Assembly: GCF_000719115.1 (NCBI RefSeq)
Contig: NZ_JOEA01000020.1
Span: forward strand, 1 to 64,000
DNA: 64,000 nucleotides
Source: Lentzea albidocapillata
Lineage (GTDB): Bacteria; Actinomycetota; Actinomycetes; Mycobacteriales; Pseudonocardiaceae
Reading direction: 5' to 3'
Shown: positions 9,365 through 17,764 of the stretch, piece after piece
Numbering within the stretch: the stretch's first letter is position 1
Layout of the letters: each line of letters begins with the position of its first letter
Program-made: the position numbers and the translations under genes
Notes under the pieces: generated by a model
What the model was told of the DNA's origin: nothing
The model's database searches: none
Seen by the model: only the letters and a program-made list of their open reading frames with translations

Positions 9365-10207
9365 TCAGGCCGCGAACACCTGGACCTCCCCGGATCCGGT
9401 GTTGAGGTCGAGTTCGAGCGATGCGTTCGGATCGGTCGGCACGTGGATCGAGCGCTCACCGCTGCCCGACGTGCCGGTGATCTTGAACGGACCCCCTGGC
9501 ACCCGGACGACGACCTCGCCGGACCCGGTGTTGGCCCGCACCGAGTTCGCCACCGACAACATCAGTTCGATTCGCCCGGAGTCGGCCTTCGCGATCACCT
9601 CGCTCGCCATCGAGGTGCCGTTGATCTCCCCGGAACCGGTGCCGAGCAGCGCCTTGCCCTTGATCGCGTCCAGCAAGATCCCGCCGGACCCCAAGTCGGC
9701 CGTGACGGCGCCACCGATCCTGGCGCCCTCGAAGTCACCGGATCCGGCCTTCACCTTGACATCCCCCGCGATGTCGCGGGCGACGACCCTGCCGGAGCCG
9801 GTCCTGAAGTCGACGGAGGCCAGCCCCTCGACGGTCACGTCCCCCGATCCGGTGTCACCGATCAGCGAAATGCCCGCGGACGGGACCAGGACCACGTAGT
9901 CGATCTCGCAGTTCCTGCCGCAGCCGTCCAGCACCAGCGTGCTGCCCTCGATGCGGTGCGCGATGCCCGAGGGCTTGTTGTCCTTCGCGTGCTCGACCTT
10001 GCGGTGGATCTTCGTCTCGGCCAGCCCCTCCTGGTACCGGATCGACACGTCCCCCGCGCCGTCTTCTCCACGCACCTTCACCGACGTGAAGGTCTCAGCG
10101 ACGACGTGGTCGTCCTGGAACTCGTACTTCATGATGCGGATGCCACAGCCGGTCGACACTGTGAGCACCGCCCCCGCCACCAACGCCACCAGCGCCGTCC
10201 TCATCAT
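9365..10207 (-). CDS. DUF4097-family beta-helix lipoprotein
   Basis: About 280 residues. An N-terminal signal peptide ends in a lipobox-like VSTGC, predicting lipid anchoring outside the membrane. The rest is a series of short beta-strand repeats with GSG/DSG turns (TGSGDVTV, RTGSGRV, KAGSGDFEG, GTGSGEING, KADSGRIEL, NTGSGEV, GTSGSGERS, NTGSGEVQV), the DUF4097 pattern of a right-handed beta-helix. The function of the family is not established; cell-envelope binding is plausible. Two adjacent ATGs at 10207 and 10204 are the likely starts. A strong terminator follows. Confidence 0.75.
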   Translation of the reverse strand: MMRTALVALVAGAVLTVSTGCGIRIMKYEFQDDHVVAETFTSVKVRGEDGAGDVSIRYQEGLAETKIHRKVEHAKDNKPSGIAHRIEGSTLVLDGCGRNCEIDYVVLVPSAGISLIGDTGSGDVTVEGLASVDFRTGSGRVVARDIAGDVKVKAGSGDFEGARIGGAVTADLGSGGILLDAIKGKALLGTGSGEINGTSMASEVIAKADSGRIELMLSVANSVRANTGSGEVVVRVPGGPFKITGTSGSGERSIHVPTDPNASLELDLNTGSGEVQVFAA

Positions 10208-10287
10208 GAGCACAAAACTAGAGGTCGTGGCGCTCAGCTACACGGCTGCAAGCCCCCGGAGGCGAGGTGGGGTTCTCCCTACCTAGA

Positions 10288-10842
10288 TCAGACGAGGTCT
10301 TCGAGCACCGCGCGCAACGCGGGAGCAGTGCGCGCCGGGTCGTTGAGGAACCTCGTCGACGCCAGCACGTGCGCGGGCGCGATCCGTTCCCACAGCAGGC
10401 CGTCCACCGGCACCTCGGCGATGTGCAGCTCGACGCTCTGCGCCCACCGGCCGATGCGCGACTCGATGCCGCGCAGCACGTCGCCCATCGGTAACGCGGC
10501 AGGGCTCTGCACCTGGTGCAGTCGCTCGATACCCGGCTTCAGCGCGAGCACCACGGCACGGCTGGCCGGGCGGGTCAGCAACGCCTCGGCGTCCTCGGGG
10601 GTCTCGGGTTCGGCGTTGCGCCTGCACGCGTCCAGCGCGTCGGCCCACCAGCCCGGCCATTCGGCGGTCACCGCGGCGCGGTCGGTGCCCGGCGGCACCC
10701 GCACCGGTAACGACGGGTCCAGGCCCGGCACGTGCGGCTCGACGTCGACCGACAACGCCAGCGAGTCGCGCACGTAGAGCGCGGCGAGCAGCCCCAGGCT
10801 CACCCCGTGGCTGATGCCGGACACCTCTCGCGCGAACTTCAT
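10288..10842 (-). CDS. Hypothetical protein in the SMR/TetR operon
   Basis: 184 residues, not recognised. It is soluble, with many Trp and Pro in the first half (RVPPGTDRAAVTAEWPGWWADAL) and an alpha-helical C-terminal half. It has no signal peptide or membrane segment. It starts 4 bases after the upstream TetR stop, so it is probably co-transcribed and translationally coupled with the TetR and SMR genes. Confidence 0.6.
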   Translation of the reverse strand: MKFAREVSGISHGVSLGLLAALYVRDSLALSVDVEPHVPGLDPSLPVRVPPGTDRAAVTAEWPGWWADALDACRRNAEPETPEDAEALLTRPASRAVVLALKPGIERLHQVQSPAALPMGDVLRGIESRIGRWAQSVELHIAEVPVDGLLWERIAPAHVLASTRFLNDPARTAPALRAVLEDLV

Positions 10843-10846
10843 GACC

Positions 10847-11425
10847 TCATTCTTCCCGCGGGGCGGCCGTGAAATCGTCGCAGCCGCGGATCAAGAAGGA
10901 CACAATTGGCTCCAGCTCGTCCTCGTTCGGAGCAACGTCGGCGATCAGGCCCTGCATCAGCAGCCCGTCGACGGCCGCGAGGAACGCCCGGAACGCGACG
11001 GGATCCGCCGGCCGCACCGCCTCGACGGCCAGGTCCAGCCACCGGCGCGCGGCGGGCTTCAGCTCGGGACGCCGGCCCGCCAGCAGGTACAGCTCGTACT
11101 CGGCGAGCGTGCGACTCCGGTTCTCGTTGACCGCCTTCGCCAGGCTCTGCGCGATGTCGCGGGCGCAGCCGCCGCTCGCGACGATCTTCAGCATGTCGTC
11201 GCACAGCTCTTCCGCCGACCACAGCAGCGTGGCGATCAGCAGGTCGTCGAGTGTCGCGAAGTAGTAGGTGGGTGCCGTCGTCGGCACGCCCGCCTCACGG
11301 GCGACGCTGCGATGCGTCACGCCCGCGACGCCGTCGCGTTCGATCACGCGCAGGGTGGCCTCGACGATGGTGCGCCGCTTCTTCTCACCACGCGCCTTGC
11401 GGCCGTCGACCTTCTGCAACTCCAC
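10847..11425 (-). CDS. TetR-family regulator of the SMR exporter operon
   Basis: About 192 residues. The helix-turn-helix spans roughly residues 12-58 (VAGVTHRSVAREAGVPTTAP then TYYFATLDDLL), and the C-terminal region is TetR_C-like. The frame is open to 11572, but that part overlaps the SMR gene out of frame and has no family similarity. I chose the GTG at 11425; an upstream non-canonical start nearer the ggagg at 11442-11446 is possible. It lies 8 bases after the SMR stop, suggesting that it controls the operon it belongs to. Confidence 0.8.
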   Translation of the reverse strand: MELQKVDGRKARGEKKRRTIVEATLRVIERDGVAGVTHRSVAREAGVPTTAPTYYFATLDDLLIATLLWSAEELCDDMLKIVASGGCARDIAQSLAKAVNENRSRTLAEYELYLLAGRRPELKPAARRWLDLAVEAVRPADPVAFRAFLAAVDGLLMQGLIADVAPNEDELEPIVSFLIRGCDDFTAAPREE

Positions 11426-11433
11426 TGTCGCGG

Positions 11434-11757
11434 TCAGTGCGTCCTCCCGAGTTCGAGCGTCACCACGCCCCCGATGATCAGGACCAGCCCGATGACCATC
11501 GTGGGGTTGAGGGTTTCGCCGAGGAACTTCCAGCCGATGATCGCGACTGATGCAACGCCGACAGCGGACCATACGGCGTAGGCGACGCCCACGGGCATAC
11601 CCAACTTCAACGCGCGCGAAAGCGCGGTAAAGGCGATGGCGTAACCGAGGACGACGACCACGGACGGCCAGAGTCTGGTGAAGCCCTCGGACAGCTTCAA
11701 CGAGACGGTGGCGGCGATCTCCGCCACGATCGCCGCGGCGAGATACAGGTACAACAC
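11434..11757 (-). CDS. Small multidrug resistance (SMR) efflux protein
   Basis: 107 residues with four predicted transmembrane helices. It begins LYLYLAAAIVAEIAATVSLK and contains the membrane-embedded glutamate (AAIVAEIAAT) that couples drug export to protons, followed by GFTRLWPS and AYAVWSAVG, a close match to mycobacterial Mmr/QacE-type pumps. The frame extends to 11817, but the extra residues are unlike the family; GTG at 11757 gives the canonical start. First gene of a three-gene operon with a TetR regulator and an unknown protein. It probably exports cationic dyes and quaternary amines from the membrane. Confidence 0.9.
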   Translation of the reverse strand: MLYLYLAAAIVAEIAATVSLKLSEGFTRLWPSVVVVLGYAIAFTALSRALKLGMPVGVAYAVWSAVGVASVAIIGWKFLGETLNPTMVIGLVLIIGGVVTLELGRTH

Positions 11758-11788
11758 GGCGGCCTCCGGCTGCTCAGGACAACTACCT

Positions 11789-11800
11789 GAACAAGTGTTC
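11789..11800. promoter_or_regulatory. Candidate operator of the SMR operon
   Basis: Perfect 5-2-5 dyad GAACA-ag-TGTTC, 32 bp upstream of the SMR start and in the only intergenic space of that operon. A TetR binding site is plausible but unsupported by a second copy. Confidence 0.35.
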
Positions 11801-11868
11801 CACAAGTTTTTGATCAATTTTCGGATTCTTGACCGGTACGTGAGGAGACACCGGCCACGTCCAAGTGG

Positions 11869-11882
11869 TTACTCATCAGTAA
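11869..11882. promoter_or_regulatory. YTACTnnnnAGTAR site upstream of etfD
   Basis: TTACT-catc-AGTAA, a perfect 5-4-5 dyad, ends 19 bp before the etfD start codon. It is the same motif as at 24449, 24473, 46741, 46757, 49455 and 49471, all in front of beta-oxidation genes. Confidence 0.75.
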
Positions 11883-11901
11883 CGTGGCCTAGAATCCCGC
11901 C

Positions 11902-14163
11902 ATGACCCTCCAGCTGGTTCTCGGACTCGTCGCCGTGGCGGTGAGCGTCGTCGCCTGGGGCGTGTTCGTCGCCGCCGTGCTGAAGCAGATCAAGATCATC
12001 CGGCTCGGCCAGCCGGACGGCACCCGCATGGGCCCGTTCGTGCCGCGCATGAAGACGATGATCGTCGAGTTCGTCGCGCACACCAGAATGGCGAAGTTCC
12101 GTTCGGTCGCCCCGTGGCACTGGATGGTGATGTGGGGCTTCCTCATCGGCTCCGCGGTGCTGTTCGAGGCGTACGGCGAGGTGTTCGACCCGCACTTCCA
12201 CTGGCCGATCATCGGCACGTGGTCGGTCTGGCTGCTGCTGATCGAACTGCTGGGCCTCGGCACGGTCGTCGGTGGTGTGGCCCTGGCGGTGATCCGCCAG
12301 CGCAACCACCCGCGCCGCGCCGACAGGGTCTCCCGGTTCCAGGGCTCCGACTTCAAGTCCGCGTACTTCGTCGAGGCCGTCGTGATCATCGAGGGCGTCG
12401 GCATCCTGATGGTCAAGGCGTTCAAGCAGTCGAGCGGCCTGGAGGTCGCCCCGCTGTGGACGTCGTTCGTGACGCAGCCGCTCGCGCAGATCCTCCCCGC
12501 CGCGCCCATCTGGGTGTCGGTGATGGCGCTGGTCAAGCTGCTGAGCGGCATGATCTGGCTGATCGTGGTCGGCCGGAACCTCACGATGGGCGTCGCCTGG
12601 CACCGGTTCTCGGCGTTCTTCAACATCTACTTCAAGCGCGAGGACGACGGTGGCGTCGCTCTGGGCGCGCTGAAGCCGATGATGTCCGGCGGCAAGGTCC
12701 TGGATCTGGAGGAGGCCGACCCGGACAAGGACGTGTTCGGCGTCGGCAAGGTCGAGGACTTCAGCTGGAAGGGCTGGCTCGACTTCTCCACCTGCACCGA
12801 GTGCGGCCGCTGCCAGTCGCAGTGTCCCGCCTGGAACACCGCGAAGCCGTTGTCCCCCAAGCTGCTCATCACCCAGCTGCGCGACCACGCCTACGCCAAG
12901 GCGCCGTACCTGCTGGCGGGCGGCTCGCGCGACATGGCCGGCGACGAGGTCGGCCTGACCGAGGACAAGTACGAGGACTACAAGAAGCGCCTCGAGTCCA
13001 TCGACGTGCTGGCGATGGCCGAGGCCGAGCGCCCGCTGGTCGGCGGCCCGGACGAGCTGGGTGTCATCGACCCCGAGGTGCTGTGGTCCTGCACGACCTG
13101 CGGCGCGTGCGTCGAGCAGTGCCCCGTGGACATCGAGCACGTCGACCACATCGTCGACATGCGCCGCTACCAGGTGCTGATCGAGTCGAACTTCCCGTCC
13201 GAGCTCGGCGGCATGTTCAAGAACCTGGAGAACAAGGGCAACCCGTGGGGCCAGAACTCCAAGGACCGCCTGGCGTGGACCGAGGGCCTCGAGTTCGAGG
13301 TGCCGGTGTTCGACGGTGACCTCGGCGACGCGGAGTACCTGTTCTGGGTCGGCTGCGCCGGTGCGTTCGAGGACCGCGCGAAGAAGACCACCCGCGCCGT
13401 CGCCGAGCTGCTGCACACCGCGGACGTCAAGTACACGGTGCTCGGCCCGGAGGAGACCTGCACCGGTGACCCGGCCCGCCGCGCCGGCAACGAGTTCCTG
13501 TTCCAGATGCTCGCGCAGCAGAACGTCGAGGTGCTCAACTCGGTGTTCGAGGACCGGCCCGCCGGCCAGCGCAAGATCGTCGTGACGTGCGCGCACTGCT
13601 TCAACACGCTGGCGAACGAGTACCCGCAGGTCGGTGGCACGTACGAGGTCGTGCACCACACGCAGCTGCTGAACAAGCTGGTGCGCGAACGCCGCCTGGT
13701 GCCGGTCGCGCCGGTCACCGAGGACGTCACGTACCACGACCCTTGCTACCTGGGCCGCCACAACAAGATCTACGAGGCGCCGCGTGAGCTGATCGGGGCG
13801 TCGGGCGCGAAGCTGCGCGAGATGCCGCGGCACGAGGAACGGTCCATGTGCTGCGGTGCCGGTGGCGCCCGCATGTGGATGGAGGAGCGGATCGGCAAGC
13901 GCATCAACGTCGACCGCGTGGACGAGGCCCTCTCGACCGCGCCGTCGAAGATCGCGACGGGCTGCCCGTTCTGCCGCGTGATGCTGACCGACGGCGTGAC
14001 CGCGCGTCAGGCCGACGGCCTGGCAGGGGCGCACGTCGAGGTCGTGGACGTGGCGCAGATGCTGCTCGAGTCCGTGAAGCGCGGTACGGAGAAGCAGGAC
14101 ACGCCGACCGACGAGGTCCCGACCGGCACGCCGTTGCCGGACGAGGACAAGGCGAAGGCCTAG
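11902..14163 (+). CDS. etfD: Membrane iron-sulfur oxidoreductase EtfD (ETF:menaquinone type)
   Basis: 753 residues in three parts. The first is an N-terminal membrane domain with several helices (residues 1-240, HWMVMWGFLIGSAVLFEAYG). The second is a ferredoxin-like segment with two 4Fe-4S motifs (CTECGRCQSQCP near 300 and CTTCGACVEQCP near 398). The third is a C-terminal heterodisulfide-reductase-type region with cysteine-rich CCG motifs (CCGAGGARMW near 650). This is the layout of mycobacterial EtfD (Rv0338c), which takes electrons from acyl-CoA dehydrogenases through ETF to the quinone pool. The window also encodes FadE5 and another FadE, and the same dyad precedes them. Stop codon TAG is the outer edge of a long foldback. 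Confidence 0.88.
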   Translation: MTLQLVLGLVAVAVSVVAWGVFVAAVLKQIKIIRLGQPDGTRMGPFVPRMKTMIVEFVAHTRMAKFRSVAPWHWMVMWGFLIGSAVLFEAYGEVFDPHFHWPIIGTWSVWLLLIELLGLGTVVGGVALAVIRQRNHPRRADRVSRFQGSDFKSAYFVEAVVIIEGVGILMVKAFKQSSGLEVAPLWTSFVTQPLAQILPAAPIWVSVMALVKLLSGMIWLIVVGRNLTMGVAWHRFSAFFNIYFKREDDGGVALGALKPMMSGGKVLDLEEADPDKDVFGVGKVEDFSWKGWLDFSTCTECGRCQSQCPAWNTAKPLSPKLLITQLRDHAYAKAPYLLAGGSRDMAGDEVGLTEDKYEDYKKRLESIDVLAMAEAERPLVGGPDELGVIDPEVLWSCTTCGACVEQCPVDIEHVDHIVDMRRYQVLIESNFPSELGGMFKNLENKGNPWGQNSKDRLAWTEGLEFEVPVFDGDLGDAEYLFWVGCAGAFEDRAKKTTRAVAELLHTADVKYTVLGPEETCTGDPARRAGNEFLFQMLAQQNVEVLNSVFEDRPAGQRKIVVTCAHCFNTLANEYPQVGGTYEVVHHTQLLNKLVRERRLVPVAPVTEDVTYHDPCYLGRHNKIYEAPRELIGASGAKLREMPRHEERSMCCGAGGARMWMEERIGKRINVDRVDEALSTAPSKIATGCPFCRVMLTDGVTARQADGLAGAHVEVVDVAQMLLESVKRGTEKQDTPTDEVPTGTPLPDEDKAKA

Positions 14164-14327
14164 TGCCGCGACCGGCAGCCTTTGCCCCCGTATTCGGCGG
14201 TCAGACGGGTGCATCGTGGTGCCGGCCCCACGTCCTCATCCTGGTTGGCTGTGGGCGTGGGGCCGGTGCCGCGAGGCGCCCTGCTGAGCGTCGAAGACGC
14301 GGCGAAGGTTGCCGGTCGTGGCACTAG
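14160..14327 (+). ncRNA. 168-bp foldback, probable structured RNA
   Basis: Nearly the whole segment folds on itself. The outer arms are 14160-14186 with 14301-14327 (24 of 27 complementary), the middle arms about 14188-14217 with 14271-14300 (21 of 30), the inner arms 14218-14232 with 14256-14270 (13 of 15), and the loop 14233-14255. Of the 14 non-Watson-Crick positions, all eight that are transitions are G·U pairs if the + strand is transcribed; none is A·C. That bias favours a maintained RNA hairpin on the + strand over a decaying DNA palindrome. It begins at the etfD stop codon and is followed 12 bases later by a U-rich terminator. A MITE-like insertion with CTAGTGCC ends is the alternative. 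Confidence 0.5.
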
Positions 14328-14339
14328 TTCAGGCAAGCG

Positions 14340-14377
14340 AAAGGCCCTCGGTCCGTTGTGGACCGAGGGCCTTTTTC
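14340..14377. terminator. Strong terminator between etfD and the holin-like gene
   Basis: 15-bp perfect stem (aaaggccctcggtcc / ggaccgagggccttt) with a gttgt loop, followed by more T on the + strand. It ends 10 bases before the stop of the converging minus-strand gene and can serve both directions. Confidence 0.88.
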
Positions 14378-14386
14378 GTTGTGGTG

Positions 14387-14767
14387 TCAGTCTTTGTCGG
14401 TGACCTTGTCGTAGACCACGTTCAGCACCCAGCCCGTCAGGGCGACGATGATCGCGCCCCAGAACGCGGGCCAGAAGCCGTCGACGCGGAACGGCAGGTC
14501 GAACTGCTCCGCCAGCCACCCGGTGAGCATGAACAGCAGCGCGTTCACCACGAGCCCGATGAGACCGAGCGTCAGCAGGTAGAACAGGCAGCCGAAGAAC
14601 TTCACCAGCGGCTTCACGATCGCGTTCACCAGGCCGAAGATCACCGCGACGCCGATCAGCGTGAGGATCCTCAACCCGGTCGAGCCCTCGCCCAGGTCGA
14701 TGCCGGGGAGGGCGGTCGACACCCACACCGCCACGGCAGTCAGCAGCACATGCACCAAGATGCCCAT
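14387..14767 (-). CDS. Phage-holin-family (DUF360-like) membrane protein
   Basis: 126 residues with four hydrophobic helices: LVHVLLTAVAVWVSTALP, ILTLIGVAVIFGLVNAIV, CLFYLLTLGLIGLVVNALLFML and AFWGAIIVALTGWVLNVV. The pattern NAIVKPLVKFFGCLFYLLTLG is typical of the small actinobacterial 'phage holin family 4' proteins. Despite the name these are usually chromosomal and of unknown function. No phage genes are near. A terminator follows directly. Confidence 0.75.
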   Translation of the reverse strand: MGILVHVLLTAVAVWVSTALPGIDLGEGSTGLRILTLIGVAVIFGLVNAIVKPLVKFFGCLFYLLTLGLIGLVVNALLFMLTGWLAEQFDLPFRVDGFWPAFWGAIIVALTGWVLNVVYDKVTDKD

Positions 14768-14801
14768 GCCGCGCAGACTAGCCGTGGCGGGTCCTATGTG
14801 G

Positions 14802-16067
14802 TCAGGACCGGCGGCGGCGTGCCACGAAGACCGCGCTCGTGCCTGCTGCGAGCAGCAGGGCGCCGATGGCCAGGAAGCCCAGCGGTGACGCTCCGGTCGA
14901 CGCGAGACCGGAGGAGTTGCCCGCCCCGGCGACGGCCGGAGTCGTCGTGGTGGTAGTCGGCGCGGAGGTGGTGGTCGAGGTGGTCGGGGCGGTGGTCTCC
15001 GCGCCCTTCTCGACGACCGTCACGGCGATCTGCAGCATGTTGTCGGTGCTGTCGACGTCCTTCAGCCCACGCATCGGGTCGAACACGACCAGTTGCAGGC
15101 CGGTGAAGATGGTGCCGGTGGGCGTGAACGTCAGCTCGATCTCGGCCGTCTCGCCGGGAACGATCTTGCGCTTGAGCTCGAACTGGGTGCTGGTGTCAGC
15201 TGCGAGGCTGTCGCTGTACCGGATCAGCTTCGCGTGGAACCGGCCCAGTCCGATCGTCGGCATGACCGGCGCGTTGCCGGTGTTGATCAGCTGCACCTTC
15301 GCGGTGATCTCCTCACCGACCAGGTAGGTGTCCTTGGCCGGCGAGAGTGACCCCTTGACGGTGATGTTCGCCGCCGCGGTGATGTAGCGCAGGTCGACCT
15401 GCTCGGTCTTGCCGGTGCTCGCCACGGTGATCGTGCGGGTGCCGGTGGCCCAGTCGACGTCGGTGGCGGACGCGGGCTTGCCGAGGACGAAGCCCTCGTC
15501 GTTCAGCGGCGTCGTGAGCGTGAACTCGCCGAGGGGCAGGTCGATCGCGTACGTGCCGTCCGAGCCCGGCGTCTTGCTCACGTCGACCGGGGAACCGTCC
15601 TTGGCCTTGCCCACGACCTTGATCTCGCCGGCAACGGCCCTCTCGTCCGCCTGCTTGGCTCCGTCACCGTTGGCGTCGAGGTACGAGGTACCCCTCACGA
15701 CGTGGCCGACCAGCGGGAAGTCGCCGTTGGTCAGGGTCTCCGAGGTCGTGTAGGAGGTCTTGGAGCTGGTGTAGTTCGTGACGTCGAGGTTCTCGACCAG
15801 GTACGTCGACTTCGGCAGGTTGAAGATCCCGTATCGGCCGTTCGCTCCCACAGGAAGGGTGTGGACCTGTCCGCTGACCTGGTCGGTGATCCGGACGCCG
15901 ACACCCCAGGCTCGGACGCCGTCGCCTGCGTCGTAGGTGTTGTCACCGTTGCGGTCGTGGAAGACCTGGCCGGCAATGTTGATCTTCTCGTTCTGCGCGA
16001 GGGCGGGAGCGCCCGTCGCGAGCAGCACGAGGGCAGCAGTCGCCCCGACAGCGAAGATTGTTCGCAT
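14802..16067 (-). CDS. SdrD-like surface protein with LAxTG anchor
   Basis: 421 residues. A cleavable signal peptide (MRTIFAVGATAALVLLATG ending ALAQ) leads into SdrD-B/Cna-B-like beta domains with calcium-type loops (HDRNGDNTYDAGDG near residue 45, DANGDGAKQADE near 135), then a CARDB-like region and a Thr/Ala/Pro linker. The C-terminal sorting signal is LASTG, a hydrophobic helix and RRRRS. LAxTG is the signal of class E sortases, so the protein is probably linked to peptidoglycan. The start at 16067 follows a good ggggga RBS. No sortase gene lies in the window. It is probably a paralogue of the next gene. Confidence 0.85.
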   Translation of the reverse strand: MRTIFAVGATAALVLLATGAPALAQNEKINIAGQVFHDRNGDNTYDAGDGVRAWGVGVRITDQVSGQVHTLPVGANGRYGIFNLPKSTYLVENLDVTNYTSSKTSYTTSETLTNGDFPLVGHVVRGTSYLDANGDGAKQADERAVAGEIKVVGKAKDGSPVDVSKTPGSDGTYAIDLPLGEFTLTTPLNDEGFVLGKPASATDVDWATGTRTITVASTGKTEQVDLRYITAAANITVKGSLSPAKDTYLVGEEITAKVQLINTGNAPVMPTIGLGRFHAKLIRYSDSLAADTSTQFELKRKIVPGETAEIELTFTPTGTIFTGLQLVVFDPMRGLKDVDSTDNMLQIAVTVVEKGAETTAPTTSTTTSAPTTTTTTPAVAGAGNSSGLASTGASPLGFLAIGALLLAAGTSAVFVARRRRS

Positions 16068-16163
16068 TGATCCCCCAGCGTTCGGCTTATCCACTTAGGA
16101 CATCGATTCACCGGGGGTCCGGTGTTGCGTGATGCCGGTCACTCACTCCGACAGTGGACAGCA

Positions 16164-16198
16164 GAACGGCCCGCGTCTCTCCCGGACGCGGGCCGTTC
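16164..16198 (-). terminator. Terminator between the two surface-protein genes
   Basis: 14-bp perfect stem gaacggcccgcgtc / gacgcgggccgttc, 112 bases past the stop of the upstream minus-strand surface-protein gene. No long U-run. Confidence 0.65.
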
Positions 16199-16310
16199 CG
16201 TCTTACCCCCTGGTGATCAGCGTCCCCCCGGAGCAGATCCCAGCTTTAAGACACCGCAGGGGCGGTCGATGTTGCCCACGCCCGTGAATGTCACTCGAAT
16301 GGCCTAGAGA

Positions 16311-17573
16311 TCAGGCCATCCGGCGGCGAGCACCGAAGACCGCCAGACCGCCGAGAGCCAGTGCGCCCAGACCGATCGCACCCGCGGCAACGGGGTCGAC
16401 ACCGGTGTCGGCCAGGCCGGCCGTCTTGTTGATCACGGGAGCGGCGTGGACCGGCTCGTCGCCGCGCGGCTGCTTGTGCGCCACCACGTCGATCGTGCGG
16501 GTCAGCACGTTGTTGGACAGGTCGGAGTCGACGTAGTCGCTCTTCACCTCCCACTTGATCTGACCGCCCTTGAACTCCTTCTCGACGGCGACCCTGGCGC
16601 CGGCGAACTCGATCAGGCCGGGGGCCTTCTTCGGACCGAACGGCACGATCACCTGCTGGCCCTGCACGACGGCGGTCTCTCCCAGACCACCGACCGGCGC
16701 GAGGATCCGCAGGCCCTCGGGCAGCGTCAGCGTGCCGCCGAGGCTCTCCGGCGCGTTGCCGTTGGCCACGACAGAGCCGATGATCTGGATGGTCTCGCCC
16801 ACCTCGAAGGTGTTGCTGTCGGTGACCTGGCCGTTGTCGATCAGCAGCTGCACGGCCTTGAGGTCGGAGCGGAGCGTCCTGTACCCGGCGTCGATGCCCT
16901 TGACCTGCTCGCCCTTGCCGACCTTGACCGGCTGCGACAGCGCGCTGACCCAGTCGAACCTGGAGTCACCGCCAGGCTGGGTGAGCACGAGCGGGTCGTG
17001 CGTCCGCTTGCTGGAGACCAACCGGTACTCACCGGCGTCCAGGCCGTCGAAGCAGTAGACGCCGTCCGCGCCGGTCTCGACGTGCCGGTCGAGCTTCTCG
17101 ACGTAGATCAGCCGGCCGGCCACCGGACCCTCGCCCGCCTGGCGCTTGCCGTCCTCGTTGGCGTCGTTCCAGGCCACACCGCAGATCGAGCCGCCGCGCA
17201 CGCCGAAGTAGATGCCCGGCGTGTCCCCGGGACCGACCTTGACCTTGGTGGACGACGGCGTGGTGTTGCCCAGCTTCGGGTCGGCGTAGCTGACCTCGTA
17301 CTCGCCGTACGGCGTGCGCTTCACCGTGAAGACGCCGTAGTTGTCGGTCGAGTACGGGTGGACCTGACCGTTCTCTCCCTTGACCGAGACGTTGACGTCC
17401 TTGATGCCCGGCTCGCCGTCCTGCTTCACGCCGTCGCCGTTGAGGTCGTTGAAGACGATGCCACCGAGGTAGCCCGTCTCGTCCTGAGCGACGGCGGTGC
17501 CGGCGAGCGCGAGCGGCACGGCGACCAGGGAGGTCGCGACGGTGATGGCTGCGGCGCGAATCTTGATGCTCAT
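16311..17573 (-). CDS. SdrD-like surface protein with LAxTG anchor (second copy)
   Basis: 420 residues with the same build as its neighbour. A signal peptide (MSIKIRAAAITVATSLVAVP ending AVAQ) is followed by two SdrD-B-like domains with DLNGDGVKQDGEPG (near 45) and DANEDGKRQAGEGP (near 140) calcium-type loops. A CARDB-like domain with VDSDLSNN follows, and the C-terminal LADTG plus helix plus RRRMA is a class E sortase signal. The start at 17573 has an agga RBS; the frame is open to 17630. The pair is likely a tandem duplication followed by divergence. Role in adhesion or wall architecture is inferred. Confidence 0.85.
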   Translation of the reverse strand: MSIKIRAAAITVATSLVAVPLALAGTAVAQDETGYLGGIVFNDLNGDGVKQDGEPGIKDVNVSVKGENGQVHPYSTDNYGVFTVKRTPYGEYEVSYADPKLGNTTPSSTKVKVGPGDTPGIYFGVRGGSICGVAWNDANEDGKRQAGEGPVAGRLIYVEKLDRHVETGADGVYCFDGLDAGEYRLVSSKRTHDPLVLTQPGGDSRFDWVSALSQPVKVGKGEQVKGIDAGYRTLRSDLKAVQLLIDNGQVTDSNTFEVGETIQIIGSVVANGNAPESLGGTLTLPEGLRILAPVGGLGETAVVQGQQVIVPFGPKKAPGLIEFAGARVAVEKEFKGGQIKWEVKSDYVDSDLSNNVLTRTIDVVAHKQPRGDEPVHAAPVINKTAGLADTGVDPVAAGAIGLGALALGGLAVFGARRRMA

Positions 17574-17764
17574 TTTCCTGCCCCCAGGATTTTTGCGCAG
17601 CGCAAATACGCCACGCATTTCTTCGGCCATTTTCCCGGCAGCTCCAGCGGCCGGTCGCTTATAGGTCGTTTGAGGGCCGGGCTCGGTTGCAGTCCGAGAC
17701 CGAACCGTGATTCTCGCCGGTCAACGGCGTGTGCGCGCACACCTGGAGTCCTAGGCTGATCACT

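Noticed and set aside
12114..13319. 401-residue + strand frame inside etfD
   Set aside because: It is a shifted frame of etfD with Arg/Pro/Gly-rich composition; etfD itself has all family motifs.
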